The notes under the pieces are model-generated. The model ran no database searches, was not told the origin of the DNA, and saw only the letters and a program-made list of their open reading frames with translations. DNA of 64,000 nucleotides from UBA12567 sp964598425. GTDB taxonomy: Bacteria > Planctomycetota > Phycisphaerae > Phycisphaerales > SM1A02. This document shows, one piece after another, positions 17,415-27,086 of the stretch (its first letter is position 1; every line of letters starts with the position of its first letter). The DNA is taken from assembly GCA_964598425.1 (NCBI GenBank), contig CAZRBV010000002.1, positions 47,847 to 111,846 of the forward strand, written 5' to 3'. The position numbers were made by a program, and so were the translations under genes.

Positions 17415-18890
17415 TTACGAATGCAGGGCGCGGCTCTCGATGGCGAGGGCAGCTTCATGGAGTGACTCGGCCATGGTTGGGTGGGCGTGCATCGTTGAGA
17501 TGACATCCTCAGCTGTGGCTTCCAGCCTGATGGCGAGGCAGAACTCGTGGATGAGCTCGCTGGCGTCCTTGCCGATGATGTGGGCGCCGAGGATCTCACC
17601 ATACGGCTCCGATGCCACGATCTTCACGAAGCCTTCAGCGGCCCCGGTGGCAATCGCCTTGCCAAGCGCGGTCAGGGGAAACTTCCCGACCTTGACATCG
17701 TGCCCCGCCTCGCGGGCAGCTGATTCGGTCATGCCGATCGAAGCGACTTGCGGGCTGGTGTAGGTGCATCCGGGAATGGAGCGATAGTCCACACCAAGCG
17801 TGTGATGTCCGGCAATGCGCTCAACACAGGTGACAGCCTCTTCACTCGCAACATGCGCCAACCACGGTGGGCCAATGATGTCTCCGATGGCATAGACACC
17901 AGCGAGAGACGTCTCATAGGTCGGTTGTTCCACATCTTGAGTGGCGACTTTGATGTGACCACGATCGATGTCAACCGAAACACCATCAGCGAAGAGCCCG
18001 TCATATCGTCCCGTCACGCCGATGGCGACAAGTACAGCATCACCCTGAAGCGTTTCGGTTTTCGTCTCGTCGGACGCTGATGCGATCGTGACCGACACGC
18101 CATCGTTGGTCCGCTCGATTCCTGTTGTCATGTGACCCGGCTTGAAGTTGATTCCCTGTTTTTTGAAGAGTTTGAGCGCCTCCCTGGAGACGTCCGCATC
18201 TTCGACAGGAAGGATGCGGTCGAGCATTTCGATGACCGTCACGGATGTTCCCATGGCGTTGTAGAAGTAGGCGAACTCCATTCCGATGGCGCCACTTCCA
18301 ACGATGATGAGCCGTTCGGGGCGTTCCGGAAGCACCATCGCATCCTGGGAACTCAGAATGCGTTCGTGATCAAATGGCGCGAATGGGAGTTCTCGTGGAG
18401 CGGCGCCGGTGGCGACCATGATGCGATCAGCGGTGATCTGGTCAATGACACCTTCACCACTTCCGTGGTAGTAGTCGGCATCGGCGGTGAGGATGTCGAT
18501 TCCACACGGCGAATCTCCAGACCGACCTGATGTGATTCGGGCGTGCCCCTCAATGTGGGTCACGCCGTTCTTCTTCATAAGAAAGCCGACGCCCTTGTTC
18601 AGTTTGGTAGTGACGCCCCGGCTTCGCTCGATGACTTTTGACCAGTCCAGCGAGGCGTCTTGAAAGCTGATCCCCCACTCGGAGCCATGTGTGACGGCTT
18701 CAGACCACAGTTCGGCGTTGTGCAGAAGGGCTTTGCTCGGAATGCAGCCCCAGTTGAGGCAGACGCCGCCAAGTTTGTTTCGTTCAACGATGGCGGTCTT
18801 CAATCCGAGCTGTGCTGCTCGGATTGCTCCCACATACCCCCCGGGGCCCCCGCCGATGATGACCAGATCGAAGTGATTCTCAGATGCCAC
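17415..18890 (-). CDS. lpdA: Dihydrolipoyl dehydrogenase
   Basis: The 491-residue flavoprotein is the E3 subunit that reoxidises dihydrolipoamide of 2-oxoacid dehydrogenase or glycine cleavage complexes using NAD. The FAD motif GGGPGGYVGA is at residues 13-22, the redox disulfide is C44/C49 in GGVCLNWGCIPSK, and the C-terminal catalytic His/Glu pair lies in MHAHPTMAESLHE. A GTG start at 18890 follows GGAG at 7 nt; the longer frame to 19109 is not family-like. No E1 or E2 gene is adjacent, so the complex it serves is unknown. Confidence 0.95.
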   Translation of the reverse strand: MASENHFDLVIIGGGPGGYVGAIRAAQLGLKTAIVERNKLGGVCLNWGCIPSKALLHNAELWSEAVTHGSEWGISFQDASLDWSKVIERSRGVTTKLNKGVGFLMKKNGVTHIEGHARITSGRSGDSPCGIDILTADADYYHGSGEGVIDQITADRIMVATGAAPRELPFAPFDHERILSSQDAMVLPERPERLIIVGSGAIGMEFAYFYNAMGTSVTVIEMLDRILPVEDADVSREALKLFKKQGINFKPGHMTTGIERTNDGVSVTIASASDETKTETLQGDAVLVAIGVTGRYDGLFADGVSVDIDRGHIKVATQDVEQPTYETSLAGVYAIGDIIGPPWLAHVASEEAVTCVERIAGHHTLGVDYRSIPGCTYTSPQVASIGMTESAAREAGHDVKVGKFPLTALGKAIATGAAEGFVKIVASEPYGEILGAHIIGKDASELIHEFCLAIRLEATAEDVISTMHAHPTMAESLHEAALAIESRALHS

Positions 18891-19096
18891 GGTGAACTCC
18901 AAAGTGCGTATCAGCACCGAATAGGGTGAAAGGAGGACCCTGCGCCTCCGAAAAACGAGCATGATATCCCCACCAGACCGACGGGGGCGCTCCCGCGGCG
19001 TGCCGTGCTGGAGACGAACCGGCCCTGCGTTGACGCCCGGTGGACCGGGAACGTACGATCCCGGATCCTCCGTCCCCCACATGAACAGGACATTTC

Positions 19097-19861
19097 GTGC
19101 GAACCGCACTGATTAGTGACATTCACGGCAACATCGAGGCGCTCAATGTCGTGTTGGACGACATCGATCAGCGAACTGTCGATCGCATTATCAGCCTCGG
19201 AGACATTCTTGGCTACGGTCCGGATCCTGTGGCGTGCGTCGATCTTGTGGCAGAACGATGTGAGTGGTCATTGATGGGCAACCATGACTATGGCGCCTTA
19301 TATGAGCCCACGAACTTCAACGCCGCAGCTGAGCAGGCTGCCTACTGGACTCGCTCGCAACTTGAATTGGAAGAAGACGAGTCCGCCGCCGCGCGACGGT
19401 GGGAAATCCTCGGGCGGCTTCGAGTGCGCACGAGCTTTGACGATTTCCTGTGTGTACATGGCTCCCCCCGGCGCCCGATCAACGAGTACATCTTCCCCGA
19501 GGATGCCATCAATTCGCCTGTGAAGATGAAGCAGTTGTTCGAGTACATCCCATCGAACTGTCTGGTTGGCCACACCCATGTCCCCGGAGTCTTTACAGAC
19601 GAGCCGGATTTCTACGGCCCGGAAGACATGGACGATGCCACATGGAAAATCACCGGGGACGACAAGTGCATCATCAACCCGGGATCGGTCGGTCAACCGC
19701 GAGACCTTGACCCACGGGCGAGCTACGCCATTCTGGATTCCGAGGCGAAGGAAGTGGAGTTCTTCAGGCTGGAATATGACATCGAGTCTGTGGTTCAGAA
19801 GATCTACGCGATTCCCGAGCTGACAAACTGGCTCGGGGATCGACTTCGCGAGGGGCGCTGA
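19097..19861 (+). CDS. Calcineurin-like metallophosphoesterase
   Basis: The 254-residue protein has the metal-binding signatures of this superfamily: D8 and H10 in ISDIHGN, the Asp of SLGDILGYGPDP, GNHD and GHTHVPG. It resembles the small YfcE/YvnB-like phosphodiesterases that act on nucleotide or other phosphoesters. The substrate is not known. The start is GTG. It ends 3 nt before yidC (ATATG spacing), suggesting cotranscription. Confidence 0.88.
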   Translation: MRTALISDIHGNIEALNVVLDDIDQRTVDRIISLGDILGYGPDPVACVDLVAERCEWSLMGNHDYGALYEPTNFNAAAEQAAYWTRSQLELEEDESAAARRWEILGRLRVRTSFDDFLCVHGSPRRPINEYIFPEDAINSPVKMKQLFEYIPSNCLVGHTHVPGVFTDEPDFYGPEDMDDATWKITGDDKCIINPGSVGQPRDLDPRASYAILDSEAKEVEFFRLEYDIESVVQKIYAIPELTNWLGDRLREGR

Positions 19862-19864
19862 CAT

Positions 19865-22180
19865 ATGCCGGGACCTCGAGGGTCGAACGATCCCCGCGCC
19901 GCTGCCGCTGCAAGATTGCGGCGGATTATCCCGCTGGCGTTGGGATTCATCATTGTTCTGATCATCGTTCTTATTGCGACTGCCCCACGCTCGGGCCGGG
20001 GTGTTGATGCCACCGCGACCTCGCCAGACCAGCAGCAGGACACTGCGGCTGCGGTTGCAGACGTCGCAGGCGAAACACCTGCAGATGATGACGCGTCGGC
20101 TGCGGGCTCAGAGGACGATGCGGACGCCGCCCCTGTCGCTGCCGAATCTGCGACCACGGCGCCAGATCCACCTGCCACAACTTCAGCAGATGGCGCCAGG
20201 TCACTTGAGGGGCTGCGGGTGCGGCAGCACGCCGAAGGTGGACCGGCCCCCGCCATGCTCGGTGGCTTGGAAGACCCGGCGGCCGCAAAGATGCAGCTGC
20301 AGTTCACCCGCCAGGGGGCTGGCATCGTCGAAATCCCGTTTGCGGACATCTGGGTCACTGCGCGAGCGAAGCGTCGAGCTGCAGCGTGGTTCAGGGCAAA
20401 GCAGCGTGGTGATACAAGCGGCGTCGAGCCGCCGCCGATCGAAGATCGGTTTGTGTTGGCTCACGAGTCGCTTGTTCCAATGGGAGGCCAGCTGGTCACG
20501 ATACCGCTCCTTGCTGCGCGGAGTGTCACTGTCGAAGGCACGGAGCTCAATCTGGTTCCCTCAACGTGCTGGGTTTCGACGGGGCCCGGCACGTTTGCTG
20601 CAGACATCGTCAATGCAAACGACGAACCGATCCTGCAGATCACGCGGCACTGGACGCTGGATGGTTGGGACATCACCCTCAATCAGCACATCAGCAATCT
20701 CTCGGGTCGGGATCTTGGAATTCGATGGTCGCAGTACGGTCCACCCAGCCTGAATGCTGACCGAAGCCGGTACATGGATCGAAGGCGATTTCGGTTCGGG
20801 TACCTGCTCGGACAGGAGAATGATCCGGATCGTCTGGCCGGCGTTGTCGCGGACGGCTCCATGCTGCTTGAACTCACCGATGTCACCGGAGAAGGTGAGA
20901 GCCCGGTGTTGTGGCCAAATGAGCTCAGCCGCACCGAGGGGTTTGAGCTGTCCTGGTTCGCCACGACCAACCGTTACTTCGGCATGGCTGTGCATCCGGT
21001 ACTCGATGCCGAAGGCCGCGGAGACTTGTCGCTCGAGAGCGTCGTGGGCGAGATCACGCGATTCTCTGCCAGTGTCAACGATGAGCCGATCATCCTGACG
21101 GGCCTGGCCTGGCCTGGTGCTGGCGCGCCGGACAGCGCGTTGGCGGCTGGCGGCGTGAAGTCGCTCTCGATGGGCATCTTCGCCGGACCTCTTGAGGAAT
21201 CCGTTCTTGAGAACGAACAACCGTTCCGCGCGCTCAACATGCAGGGACTCATCCTGTATCAGATGTCGAGCTTCTGCGCCATCTGCACGTTCCAGTGGCT
21301 GGCGCACCTCCTGCTGGCCGTGCTCGCCTTCTTTGATCACTGGGTCGTCTTCGATTGGGGCGTTGCGATCATTCTGTTGGTGTTGTGTGTGCGCGCCCTG
21401 CTCCATCCGGTGACACGCCGAAGCCAGATGGGGATGCAGAAGTTTGGCAAGCAGATGCAGCGTCTGAAGCCAGAGATGGACAAGCTTCAGAAGAAATATG
21501 GCGGCGACAAAAAGAAGATGCAGGAAGAGCAGATGCGGCTCTTCAGAGAGCATGGCATCAATCCCCTGCAGATGCTCGGTTGCCTGCCGATGTTCCTGCA
21601 GATGCCGATCTGGGTTGCGCTCTATGCAGCACTGTACTTCTCATTCGATCTTCGCCAGGAGCCGGCCTTCTGGGGTGTGTTCCAGGAACTCTGGGGATGG
21701 CCATTCCTGGCCGATCTCGCTTCACCCGATCACTTCTTCTGGGAATCGCCTGAGCCATTCAAGTTCTTCCTGTGGAATGTCACCGGCATCAATCTGCTGC
21801 CCATCCTGATGGGTGTCATTTTCTTCTTCCAACAGAAGTACATGACTCCAAAGACAAGCATGTCACCAGAGCAGGAGACGCAGCAGAAGATCATGCGGGT
21901 CATGATGGTCGTGCTGTTTCCGGTGATGCTCTACAGCGCGCCATCCGGGTTGACGCTGTACATCCTGACATCGAGCAGCATCGGCATCATGGAAAGCCGC
22001 CACATTCGAAAGCAGGTCGATGCCATGGATCTGGACACGCTTGTCAAGCGACCTGATCCGACCAGGAGTGCCGGACGTGGTGCCAAAGATCCCCAATCGC
22101 GGGCGTATGCCAAGATGATGGATCGCCGAAAGCAAAAGCAGGGCCGCGGTCCGGCCAGAAATTTCAAGAAACGCAAGTAG
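19865..22180 (+). CDS. yidC: Membrane protein insertase YidC
   Basis: The 771-residue protein inserts and folds inner-membrane proteins, alone or with SecYEG. After an N-terminal membrane anchor (about residues 20-40) comes a roughly 75-residue Ala/Asp/Pro/Thr-rich linker, then the large periplasmic domain typical of Gram-negative YidC. The conserved insertase core follows from about residue 465, with the cytoplasmic helical hairpin KMQEEQMRLFREHGINPLQM and the LPMFLQMPIWVALY segment. The tail is basic, ending RNFKKRK, a ribosome-contacting feature. It is followed after 24 nt by mnmE, as in many bacteria near the replication origin. Confidence 0.96.
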   Translation: MPGPRGSNDPRAAAAARLRRIIPLALGFIIVLIIVLIATAPRSGRGVDATATSPDQQQDTAAAVADVAGETPADDDASAAGSEDDADAAPVAAESATTAPDPPATTSADGARSLEGLRVRQHAEGGPAPAMLGGLEDPAAAKMQLQFTRQGAGIVEIPFADIWVTARAKRRAAAWFRAKQRGDTSGVEPPPIEDRFVLAHESLVPMGGQLVTIPLLAARSVTVEGTELNLVPSTCWVSTGPGTFAADIVNANDEPILQITRHWTLDGWDITLNQHISNLSGRDLGIRWSQYGPPSLNADRSRYMDRRRFRFGYLLGQENDPDRLAGVVADGSMLLELTDVTGEGESPVLWPNELSRTEGFELSWFATTNRYFGMAVHPVLDAEGRGDLSLESVVGEITRFSASVNDEPIILTGLAWPGAGAPDSALAAGGVKSLSMGIFAGPLEESVLENEQPFRALNMQGLILYQMSSFCAICTFQWLAHLLLAVLAFFDHWVVFDWGVAIILLVLCVRALLHPVTRRSQMGMQKFGKQMQRLKPEMDKLQKKYGGDKKKMQEEQMRLFREHGINPLQMLGCLPMFLQMPIWVALYAALYFSFDLRQEPAFWGVFQELWGWPFLADLASPDHFFWESPEPFKFFLWNVTGINLLPILMGVIFFFQQKYMTPKTSMSPEQETQQKIMRVMMVVLFPVMLYSAPSGLTLYILTSSSIGIMESRHIRKQVDAMDLDTLVKRPDPTRSAGRGAKDPQSRAYAKMMDRRKQKQGRGPARNFKKRK

Positions 22181-22204
22181 CGATTGCGCGTCGGGCGAAC
22201 GCCC

Positions 22205-23530
22205 ATGGACACAGAAAGCACTATTGTCGCCGTGGCCTCCCCTCCGGGGTGTTCTGCACGCGGTCTGATTCGCTTGAGTGGCGCATGTGCCGGTGAGGTG
22301 CTCGGCCCACACTGCACTGGCGTAGATCAGAGTCGCCGGGGAGTTTTCTCAGGGCGGCTGATTGTCTGTGATTGGAACATGCCTGCCCTGTTCATGTGCA
22401 TGCCTGCGCCCGGGTCCTACACCACCCAGGATGTGGTGGAGCTACAACTGCCGGGCAATCCCATTCTCCTGGAACGTGTCGCAGATGCATTCGTCGAGTC
22501 TGGTCGCTCAAGAGGATTGCCGGTGCGGCATGCTGCTCCTGGCGAGTACACCTATCGCGCATGGTTCAGTGGACGGCTTTCGCTCGATCGCGCCGAGAGC
22601 GTTGCAGCGATGATCTCAGCACGCTCCGACGCTGACCTCGGGGCGGCGAGACGATCGTTCAGAGGCGGTGTTGGTGGCGCGATATCGCCCGCCGCCGATC
22701 GGTTGGCGTGGTCACTCGCTCGTGTTGAGGGCGGCATCGACTTCGCTGACGAAGAAGATGTCGTTACGTTTTCTCGGGATGATTTGCGAATGGAACTTGG
22801 GGGAATCGCTGACTCGCTGCGCGAGCATCTCGGGTCCTTTCGGGGAGGTGAAGCGAGTGATGGCCTGCCAACTGTGGTGCTGCGAGGACCGGCCAATGCG
22901 GGCAAGTCGACGCTCTTCAACTCGCTGCTGGCAGCCGATCGAGTGGTGACCCATTGCAGAGCCGGAACCACCCGCGATGCTATTGTCGAAGAAGCAGTGT
23001 TCGATGGCGTTCGGTTGCTTCTGGTAGACACTCCCGGGGATGAACGCAGCGCGGCCTCGCCGGCGAGAGATGCTGAGGCCGAGGCCGACCTCGTGCTGTT
23101 GTGCAACTCGTCGGTAGAAGAGCCCGTCGTGGCACGAGCCGGAGCACTGGTTGTTCGGACCAAGTGCGACCTGCGCGACGTTCCACGAAGCGAGCACGAC
23201 GTCTGCGCCTTCGATCCTCGCGACGTTGCGCACTTGCGAAGCCGGATTGTGCAGGCACTGGAGAGGCAATCAGTCCCCGGTGGCGGCGCGACACTCGCTG
23301 TCTCAATGCGACAGCGGAGTTTGATCGAAGGGGCACTTGCGAGTATCGAGTCAGCGATCGGTCTGGAGCTCGATGACGCAAAGGCCCCCCTTCACTCGGG
23401 CTTGACTCGACCCGCAGAAGTCGCCGCAAGGCTCCGAGAGGCCCTCGACAGTCTCGGGGCTGTTGTCGGATCGATTCCTCCCGATGATGTGCTGGAACGG
23501 GTCTTTGCAAGTTTCTGTGTTGGCAAGTAG
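22205..23530 (+). CDS. mnmE: tRNA modification GTPase MnmE
   Basis: With MnmG, MnmE installs the 5-carboxymethylaminomethyl group on the wobble uridine of certain tRNAs. The 441-residue protein has the N-terminal tetrahydrofolate-binding domain, a G domain with GPANAGKST at residues 228-236, DTPGDE, and the C-terminal FCVGK whose Cys is conserved (usual form CIGK). The G4 motif reads TKCDL in place of NKxDL. The start at 22205 (MDTESTIVAV) is preferred to a start 21 nt upstream. The mnmG partner is not in the window. Confidence 0.95.
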   Translation: MDTESTIVAVASPPGCSARGLIRLSGACAGEVLGPHCTGVDQSRRGVFSGRLIVCDWNMPALFMCMPAPGSYTTQDVVELQLPGNPILLERVADAFVESGRSRGLPVRHAAPGEYTYRAWFSGRLSLDRAESVAAMISARSDADLGAARRSFRGGVGGAISPAADRLAWSLARVEGGIDFADEEDVVTFSRDDLRMELGGIADSLREHLGSFRGGEASDGLPTVVLRGPANAGKSTLFNSLLAADRVVTHCRAGTTRDAIVEEAVFDGVRLLLVDTPGDERSAASPARDAEAEADLVLLCNSSVEEPVVARAGALVVRTKCDLRDVPRSEHDVCAFDPRDVAHLRSRIVQALERQSVPGGGATLAVSMRQRSLIEGALASIESAIGLELDDAKAPLHSGLTRPAEVAARLREALDSLGAVVGSIPPDDVLERVFASFCVGK

Positions 23531-23571
23531 GGTCCACCTCGCCGCAAGGAATGTATTCGGGAGGAATTGAT

Positions 23572-24660
23572 GTGAAGTACAAAGTGCGGGGCGGCTCGGG
23601 CCCCAACCCCTCGGTGGCGTTTCGGTGTGATCAATGCCACGACACCCTCGTGGCCTCTTTGGAAGAAGCGGGCCAGGCGACGAAGTGCCCGTCGTGCGGG
23701 GCCATGATTGATGTTCCGGGAAGCAGGGAACGTGTTGAGTGGAAGAGAGCTCGTGATGATGCGGAGCGAGATGCCAGAACAAGGCAGGCGAAGCGAGAGG
23801 CCCAACAGGCGCGAAAGCAGGAACAGAAGACTTCGCAGACGCGGCCCCCGCAGACTCCTGAGACACAACGGGTTGATCCACCCACCGGGTCCATGCGATC
23901 CTTCTCCGATCGTGTGCTGATTGCCGCGTTTGGTTTCTTTCGCGCAATCAGCGTGCTTCTGGTCTGCGTGGCTGTGGCGACTATTGCGATTGGCCTCGCC
24001 TGGCTTGCAATCAGTCTCCCGTCTCGCGCCGTCCCCGAGCAGCCCGGCGAGATTGCTCGTGTTCCTGATGCAGCAGGATTTCATGCGTATTGCAAGCAAC
24101 AGGAACGCGAGGCAGAACAAGGCTCACGGTCCAGAGATGGAAGCAGCTCAAGCGATGTGATGTCGAACAGCTCAGTGACAGGGGCGTCGCGGTTTCTTCC
24201 TCCGTGTTCGTACGTGGAAGATGACATTCTGAAGGTGGTGGCGGCATTGGACCTGGAGCCTTCGGGGGCCGCCGCCGATTACCTGTGTGAGTGGTACACC
24301 GACATTGCACCGACCGATCGGGAGCGCTCATGGAACGGGCTGATGAATCTCATTCCGACTGTTGAGGAGCGCCAGCGGCAAGCTGGCGGCTCGTTGCCTG
24401 GGTGGTGTTCGGGCGATGATGCGCTGACGTGGTACATCTACACAGACATGCAGTACCGTGATGAGGCTGATTGGGTTCGCGAGGCGCGATTGCAGGACAA
24501 TGCTGCCAAAGCGACGTATCGGCAGTGGAGCATTGACACCGCCGTCAAGGTCATTGTGTTTGCAATCGCGATTCTCATGGCATTTATCGTGCTGCCTCTA
24601 CTCATTCAGATAGAGCGCAATACGCGAACAGGAAATGCTGCATCCAGGGAGCCGCGATGA
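23572..24660 (+). CDS. Zinc-ribbon membrane protein of unknown function
   Basis: The 362-residue protein opens with a zinc ribbon made of two CxxC pairs: FRCDQCHDT and TKCPSCGAMID. A basic, Arg/Lys/Gln-rich stretch follows, then a hydrophobic segment (about residues 115-145), an ~190-residue domain with several Cys, and a second hydrophobic helix near the C-terminus. Zinc ribbons of this type are common in planctomycete membrane proteins, but no function can be given. The GTG at 23572 follows GGGAGG at 7 nt and is preferred to an ATG at 23551. Its stop overlaps the thioesterase start (ATGA). Confidence 0.75.
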   Translation: MKYKVRGGSGPNPSVAFRCDQCHDTLVASLEEAGQATKCPSCGAMIDVPGSRERVEWKRARDDAERDARTRQAKREAQQARKQEQKTSQTRPPQTPETQRVDPPTGSMRSFSDRVLIAAFGFFRAISVLLVCVAVATIAIGLAWLAISLPSRAVPEQPGEIARVPDAAGFHAYCKQQEREAEQGSRSRDGSSSSDVMSNSSVTGASRFLPPCSYVEDDILKVVAALDLEPSGAAADYLCEWYTDIAPTDRERSWNGLMNLIPTVEERQRQAGGSLPGWCSGDDALTWYIYTDMQYRDEADWVREARLQDNAAKATYRQWSIDTAVKVIVFAIAILMAFIVLPLLIQIERNTRTGNAASREPR

Positions 24661-25052
24661 CCGAAGAATCTGGACGAATGACGTTGCGTGTGCGCTATGT
24701 CGAGTGCGACCCGATGGGAGTAGCGCATCACACGGCGTATCCCGTGTGGTTTGAAATGGGGCGCACCGAGCTGCTTCGAAGCAGCGGCATGAACTACGCT
24801 GACTTGGAGCGTGACGGCGTGCTGCTCGCTGTTGTGAATCTTGAAGTCAGCTACAAGAAGCCAGCGCAATATGACGATGTTCTTGACTTGGAAACAGTGC
24901 TCGTGAGTTGCGGCCGCGTGAAGATCGAGCACAGGTATACGCTGCGTCGAGAACACGATGTCCTTGCGACGGGGCGCACCGTGCTTGCATGTCTGTCACG
25001 AGATGGTGCGCCGCGGGAAGTCCCAGACTCCATTCAGGCGATGGCCGACTGA
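24657..25052 (+). CDS. Acyl-CoA thioesterase, 4HBT/YbgC family
   Basis: The 131-residue hot-dog fold enzyme hydrolyses short acyl-CoA or 4-hydroxybenzoyl-CoA-like thioesters. The active-site block ECDPMGVAHHTAYPVWFEMGR at residues 17-37 carries the catalytic Asp. Length is typical for YbgC (about 130-140). It overlaps the upstream gene by ATGA, and its stop abuts the stop of the convergent dciA gene with no gap. The true acyl substrate is unknown. Confidence 0.88.
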   Translation: MTEESGRMTLRVRYVECDPMGVAHHTAYPVWFEMGRTELLRSSGMNYADLERDGVLLAVVNLEVSYKKPAQYDDVLDLETVLVSCGRVKIEHRYTLRREHDVLATGRTVLACLSRDGAPREVPDSIQAMAD

Positions 25053-25415
25053 TCAGTCGCTTGGAGTACAGACGCGTCCAACGCGCACATCGATGCGGGC
25101 AATCGTGGCGCGACAGCTTGATCGAAGTTCCTGAAGGAGTCCGCTTCGGAGTAAGCGATCCAGCTGGAATGCGATTGCGGGAGAGTGCGCGGTGACCCGC
25201 GCGGTACCGCCTCGCAAGTGTTCGACTCGGGTGCGATCTCTGAGCGCGGGTGGCACACATGAATGCCACGCTTCGGCGAAGTCGCCGACTTGACGCTGTG
25301 TTCGCTGAAGTTGCTGTTGCAGGTTCGGGACCATGTCCCCGAAGGACTTGGCCCGCGGCTTTCGATTGCGCCACGTGCGGAGTTGTTCGATGTGCTGGAC
25401 GGCGGCGGTGGGCAT
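25053..25415 (-). CDS. dciA: DciA-like (DUF721) replicative helicase loader
   Basis: The 120-residue protein has the DUF721/DciA layout: a basic helical N-terminus followed by VGDFAEAWHSCVPPALRDRTRVEHLRGG and then hydrophobic, alternating sequence (RVTAHSPAIAFQLDRL) and a C-terminal SSCRATIARIDVRVG. In bacteria without DnaC/DnaI, DciA delivers the DnaB helicase during replication initiation and often lies near the origin. ATG at 25415, or 25424 as alternative. It is convergent with the thioesterase gene and divergent from the ABC ATPase. Confidence 0.75.
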   Translation of the reverse strand: MPTAAVQHIEQLRTWRNRKPRAKSFGDMVPNLQQQLQRTQRQVGDFAEAWHSCVPPALRDRTRVEHLRGGTARVTAHSPAIAFQLDRLLRSGLLQELRSSCRATIARIDVRVGRVCTPSD

Positions 25416-25514
25416 GGCACCCATCCTATCGACCGGATCGGAGCTGCCGCGAGAGGGGGCACATGGGCCCGCGCTCTTCGCCGCCCCCCCGCTGCGCTGT
25501 ATCCTCTCACCCGT

Positions 25515-26576
25515 ATGACGACGATCCGAATGGACGGTTTGGTCAAGCGGTACGGCAAGGTGACCGCTGTGCGAGGCATCGATCTCACGATCGAGTCCGG
25601 AGAGTTGTTCTTCCTTCTGGGACCGTCGGGGTGTGGCAAGACAACGTTGCTGCGAATGCTCGCCGGATTCCTTGAGCCATCCGAAGGCCGGCTGTTCTTT
25701 GATGACCAGGATGTGACGTGGTTGCCCGCCAATAAGCGGCAGGCCGGCATGGTGTTTCAAAGTTATGCCCTCTGGCCACATATGAGCGTGCGGCAGAATG
25801 TCGGGTACGGGCTGGAAGTCCGCAAAGTCTCTGCGGCAGAACGGGTTCGGCGCGTCAACGACGCCCTGGAAGCCGTACAGATGGGAGCCCTGGGCGACCG
25901 CAGGCCCAACGAGCTCTCGGGTGGGCAGCAGCAACGCGTTGCGCTTGCGAGGGCGTTGGTGGTCGAGCCGAGCGTCGTTCTTCTCGACGAGCCGCTGAGC
26001 AATCTGGATGCGCGGCTACGACAGTCAATGCGAAGCGAAATCCGTCGGATTTGCAAGGCGCATGGGCTGACAGGCGTCTACGTGACGCACGATCAGGAGG
26101 AAGCCTTGTCGATGGCGGATCGGATTGCCCTGCTTCGAGATGGCCAGATACAGCAGTGCGGGACGCCGGAATCGATGTATGCCAGGCCAGAGACACGGTT
26201 TACGGCGGAGTTTCTTGGTGACACGAATCTGATCCCCGCCACACTCGGAGACCGCCGCGATGGGCAGGTCGTGCTGGAAACCCCGCTGGGGAAGTTGGTC
26301 TCACGCACCACCCCGGGAGATCTGCCTGGTGCCGGGAATGTGACGTGCTCCATTCGCCCGGAGGCGTTCGAGCCAACAGCCGGCGGCGAGATTGTGGGCC
26401 AGGTGACGGAGCGGATGTTCCTCGGAGAGCGTTGCCTGTTGACGGTTCAGTGTGGGGGCCGGGAACCAACCTCGGTGCGGGTCCTTGAGCTGGGTGATGC
26501 CGGTCGGCGATCGGCAATCGGCGACTCCATACACCTGTCTGCGAGCCCTGACAACGTCGTAATACTCGCAGATTAG
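25515..26576 (+). CDS. ABC transporter ATP-binding protein (PotA/FbpC/UgpC-like)
   Basis: The 353-residue ATPase has Walker A GPSGCGKTTL, the Q-loop VFQSYALWPHMSV, signature LSGGQQQRVALARAL, Walker B VVLLDEPLSNLD and the H-loop YVTHDQEEALSMAD. The C-terminal ~110 residues are a TOBE-type regulatory domain, as in importers of polyamines, iron or sugars. No permease or binding protein lies nearby, so the transported solute is unknown. The ATG at 25515 is preferred; upstream in-frame sequence overlaps dciA on the other strand. Confidence 0.92.
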   Translation: MTTIRMDGLVKRYGKVTAVRGIDLTIESGELFFLLGPSGCGKTTLLRMLAGFLEPSEGRLFFDDQDVTWLPANKRQAGMVFQSYALWPHMSVRQNVGYGLEVRKVSAAERVRRVNDALEAVQMGALGDRRPNELSGGQQQRVALARALVVEPSVVLLDEPLSNLDARLRQSMRSEIRRICKAHGLTGVYVTHDQEEALSMADRIALLRDGQIQQCGTPESMYARPETRFTAEFLGDTNLIPATLGDRRDGQVVLETPLGKLVSRTTPGDLPGAGNVTCSIRPEAFEPTAGGEIVGQVTERMFLGERCLLTVQCGGREPTSVRVLELGDAGRRSAIGDSIHLSASPDNVVILAD

Positions 26577-26653
26577 AGCCAGATCGCCACAATACAACGC
26601 AGTACAACGACGTACGCGGCAAGAACGTGAGTCGTGTCCTGGTCGGAGTTCAT
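26573..26653 (-). CDS. Possible 26-residue membrane peptide (CcmD-like length and pattern)
   Basis: An ATG at 26653 is preceded by GGAGG at 5 nt and encodes a short polar head (MNSDQDTT) followed by a hydrophobic helix with HVLAAYVVVL, then stops. The AAY pattern resembles the start of CcmD, a small cytochrome c maturation protein, but no ccm genes are nearby, and chance is possible. The stop overlaps the end of the convergent ABC ATPase gene. Confidence 0.35.
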   Translation of the reverse strand: MNSDQDTTHVLAAYVVVLRCIVAIWL

Positions 26654-27070
26654 TGAGGCCTCCGGGGGCCGTTGCTGTGGTGCCGTGGACGGCAGGTATC
26701 TTGTGCCGTCTGGGGTGTTCTTGCTCGCGGGCTGCACCTGGGGTGTGTACGGACCCCCCCACTTCGACATTCCGGGCGGATGAGGGGCCCGCCAGCTGCG
26801 GTCGCGATATCTGGTCGCCCGGTCTGAGGATTCGTTCTCTGCCCTATCGGGCGTCAGCCGCGACATGGCCTGGCCTGCGGCGAAGCCCCGCAGTGTGCAT
26901 CAATTGGGCGCATTTGGGGTATGCCCACCTCACGGCGCGCGGTCAATCACGCTGGTGCCCGTCTAGACAGCCCCCTGCCGGGCGGCCATGGCTGATGAGG
27001 CCTCGTCTACTCAAGGGGCGAAGGAGAGTTATAGGACGGAGAGGCGGGTGTGAAGGAGCTGGCCCATCGG

Positions 27071-27086
27071 AGTTTCACGTGAAACC
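27071..27086. promoter_or_regulatory. parS-like ParB-binding palindrome, site 1
   Basis: AGTTTCACGTGAAACC agrees with the bacterial parS consensus TGTTTCACGTGAAACA at 14 of 16 positions. Its inner 14 bases form a perfect palindrome. It lies 157 nt upstream of the parB start. Confidence 0.85.

Noticed and set aside
25053..25934. Long minus-strand open frame over dciA and the ABC ATPase
   Set aside because: Only the last ~120 codons (25053-25415) look like a real protein (DciA); the rest is antisense to the ABC ATPase and not family-like.
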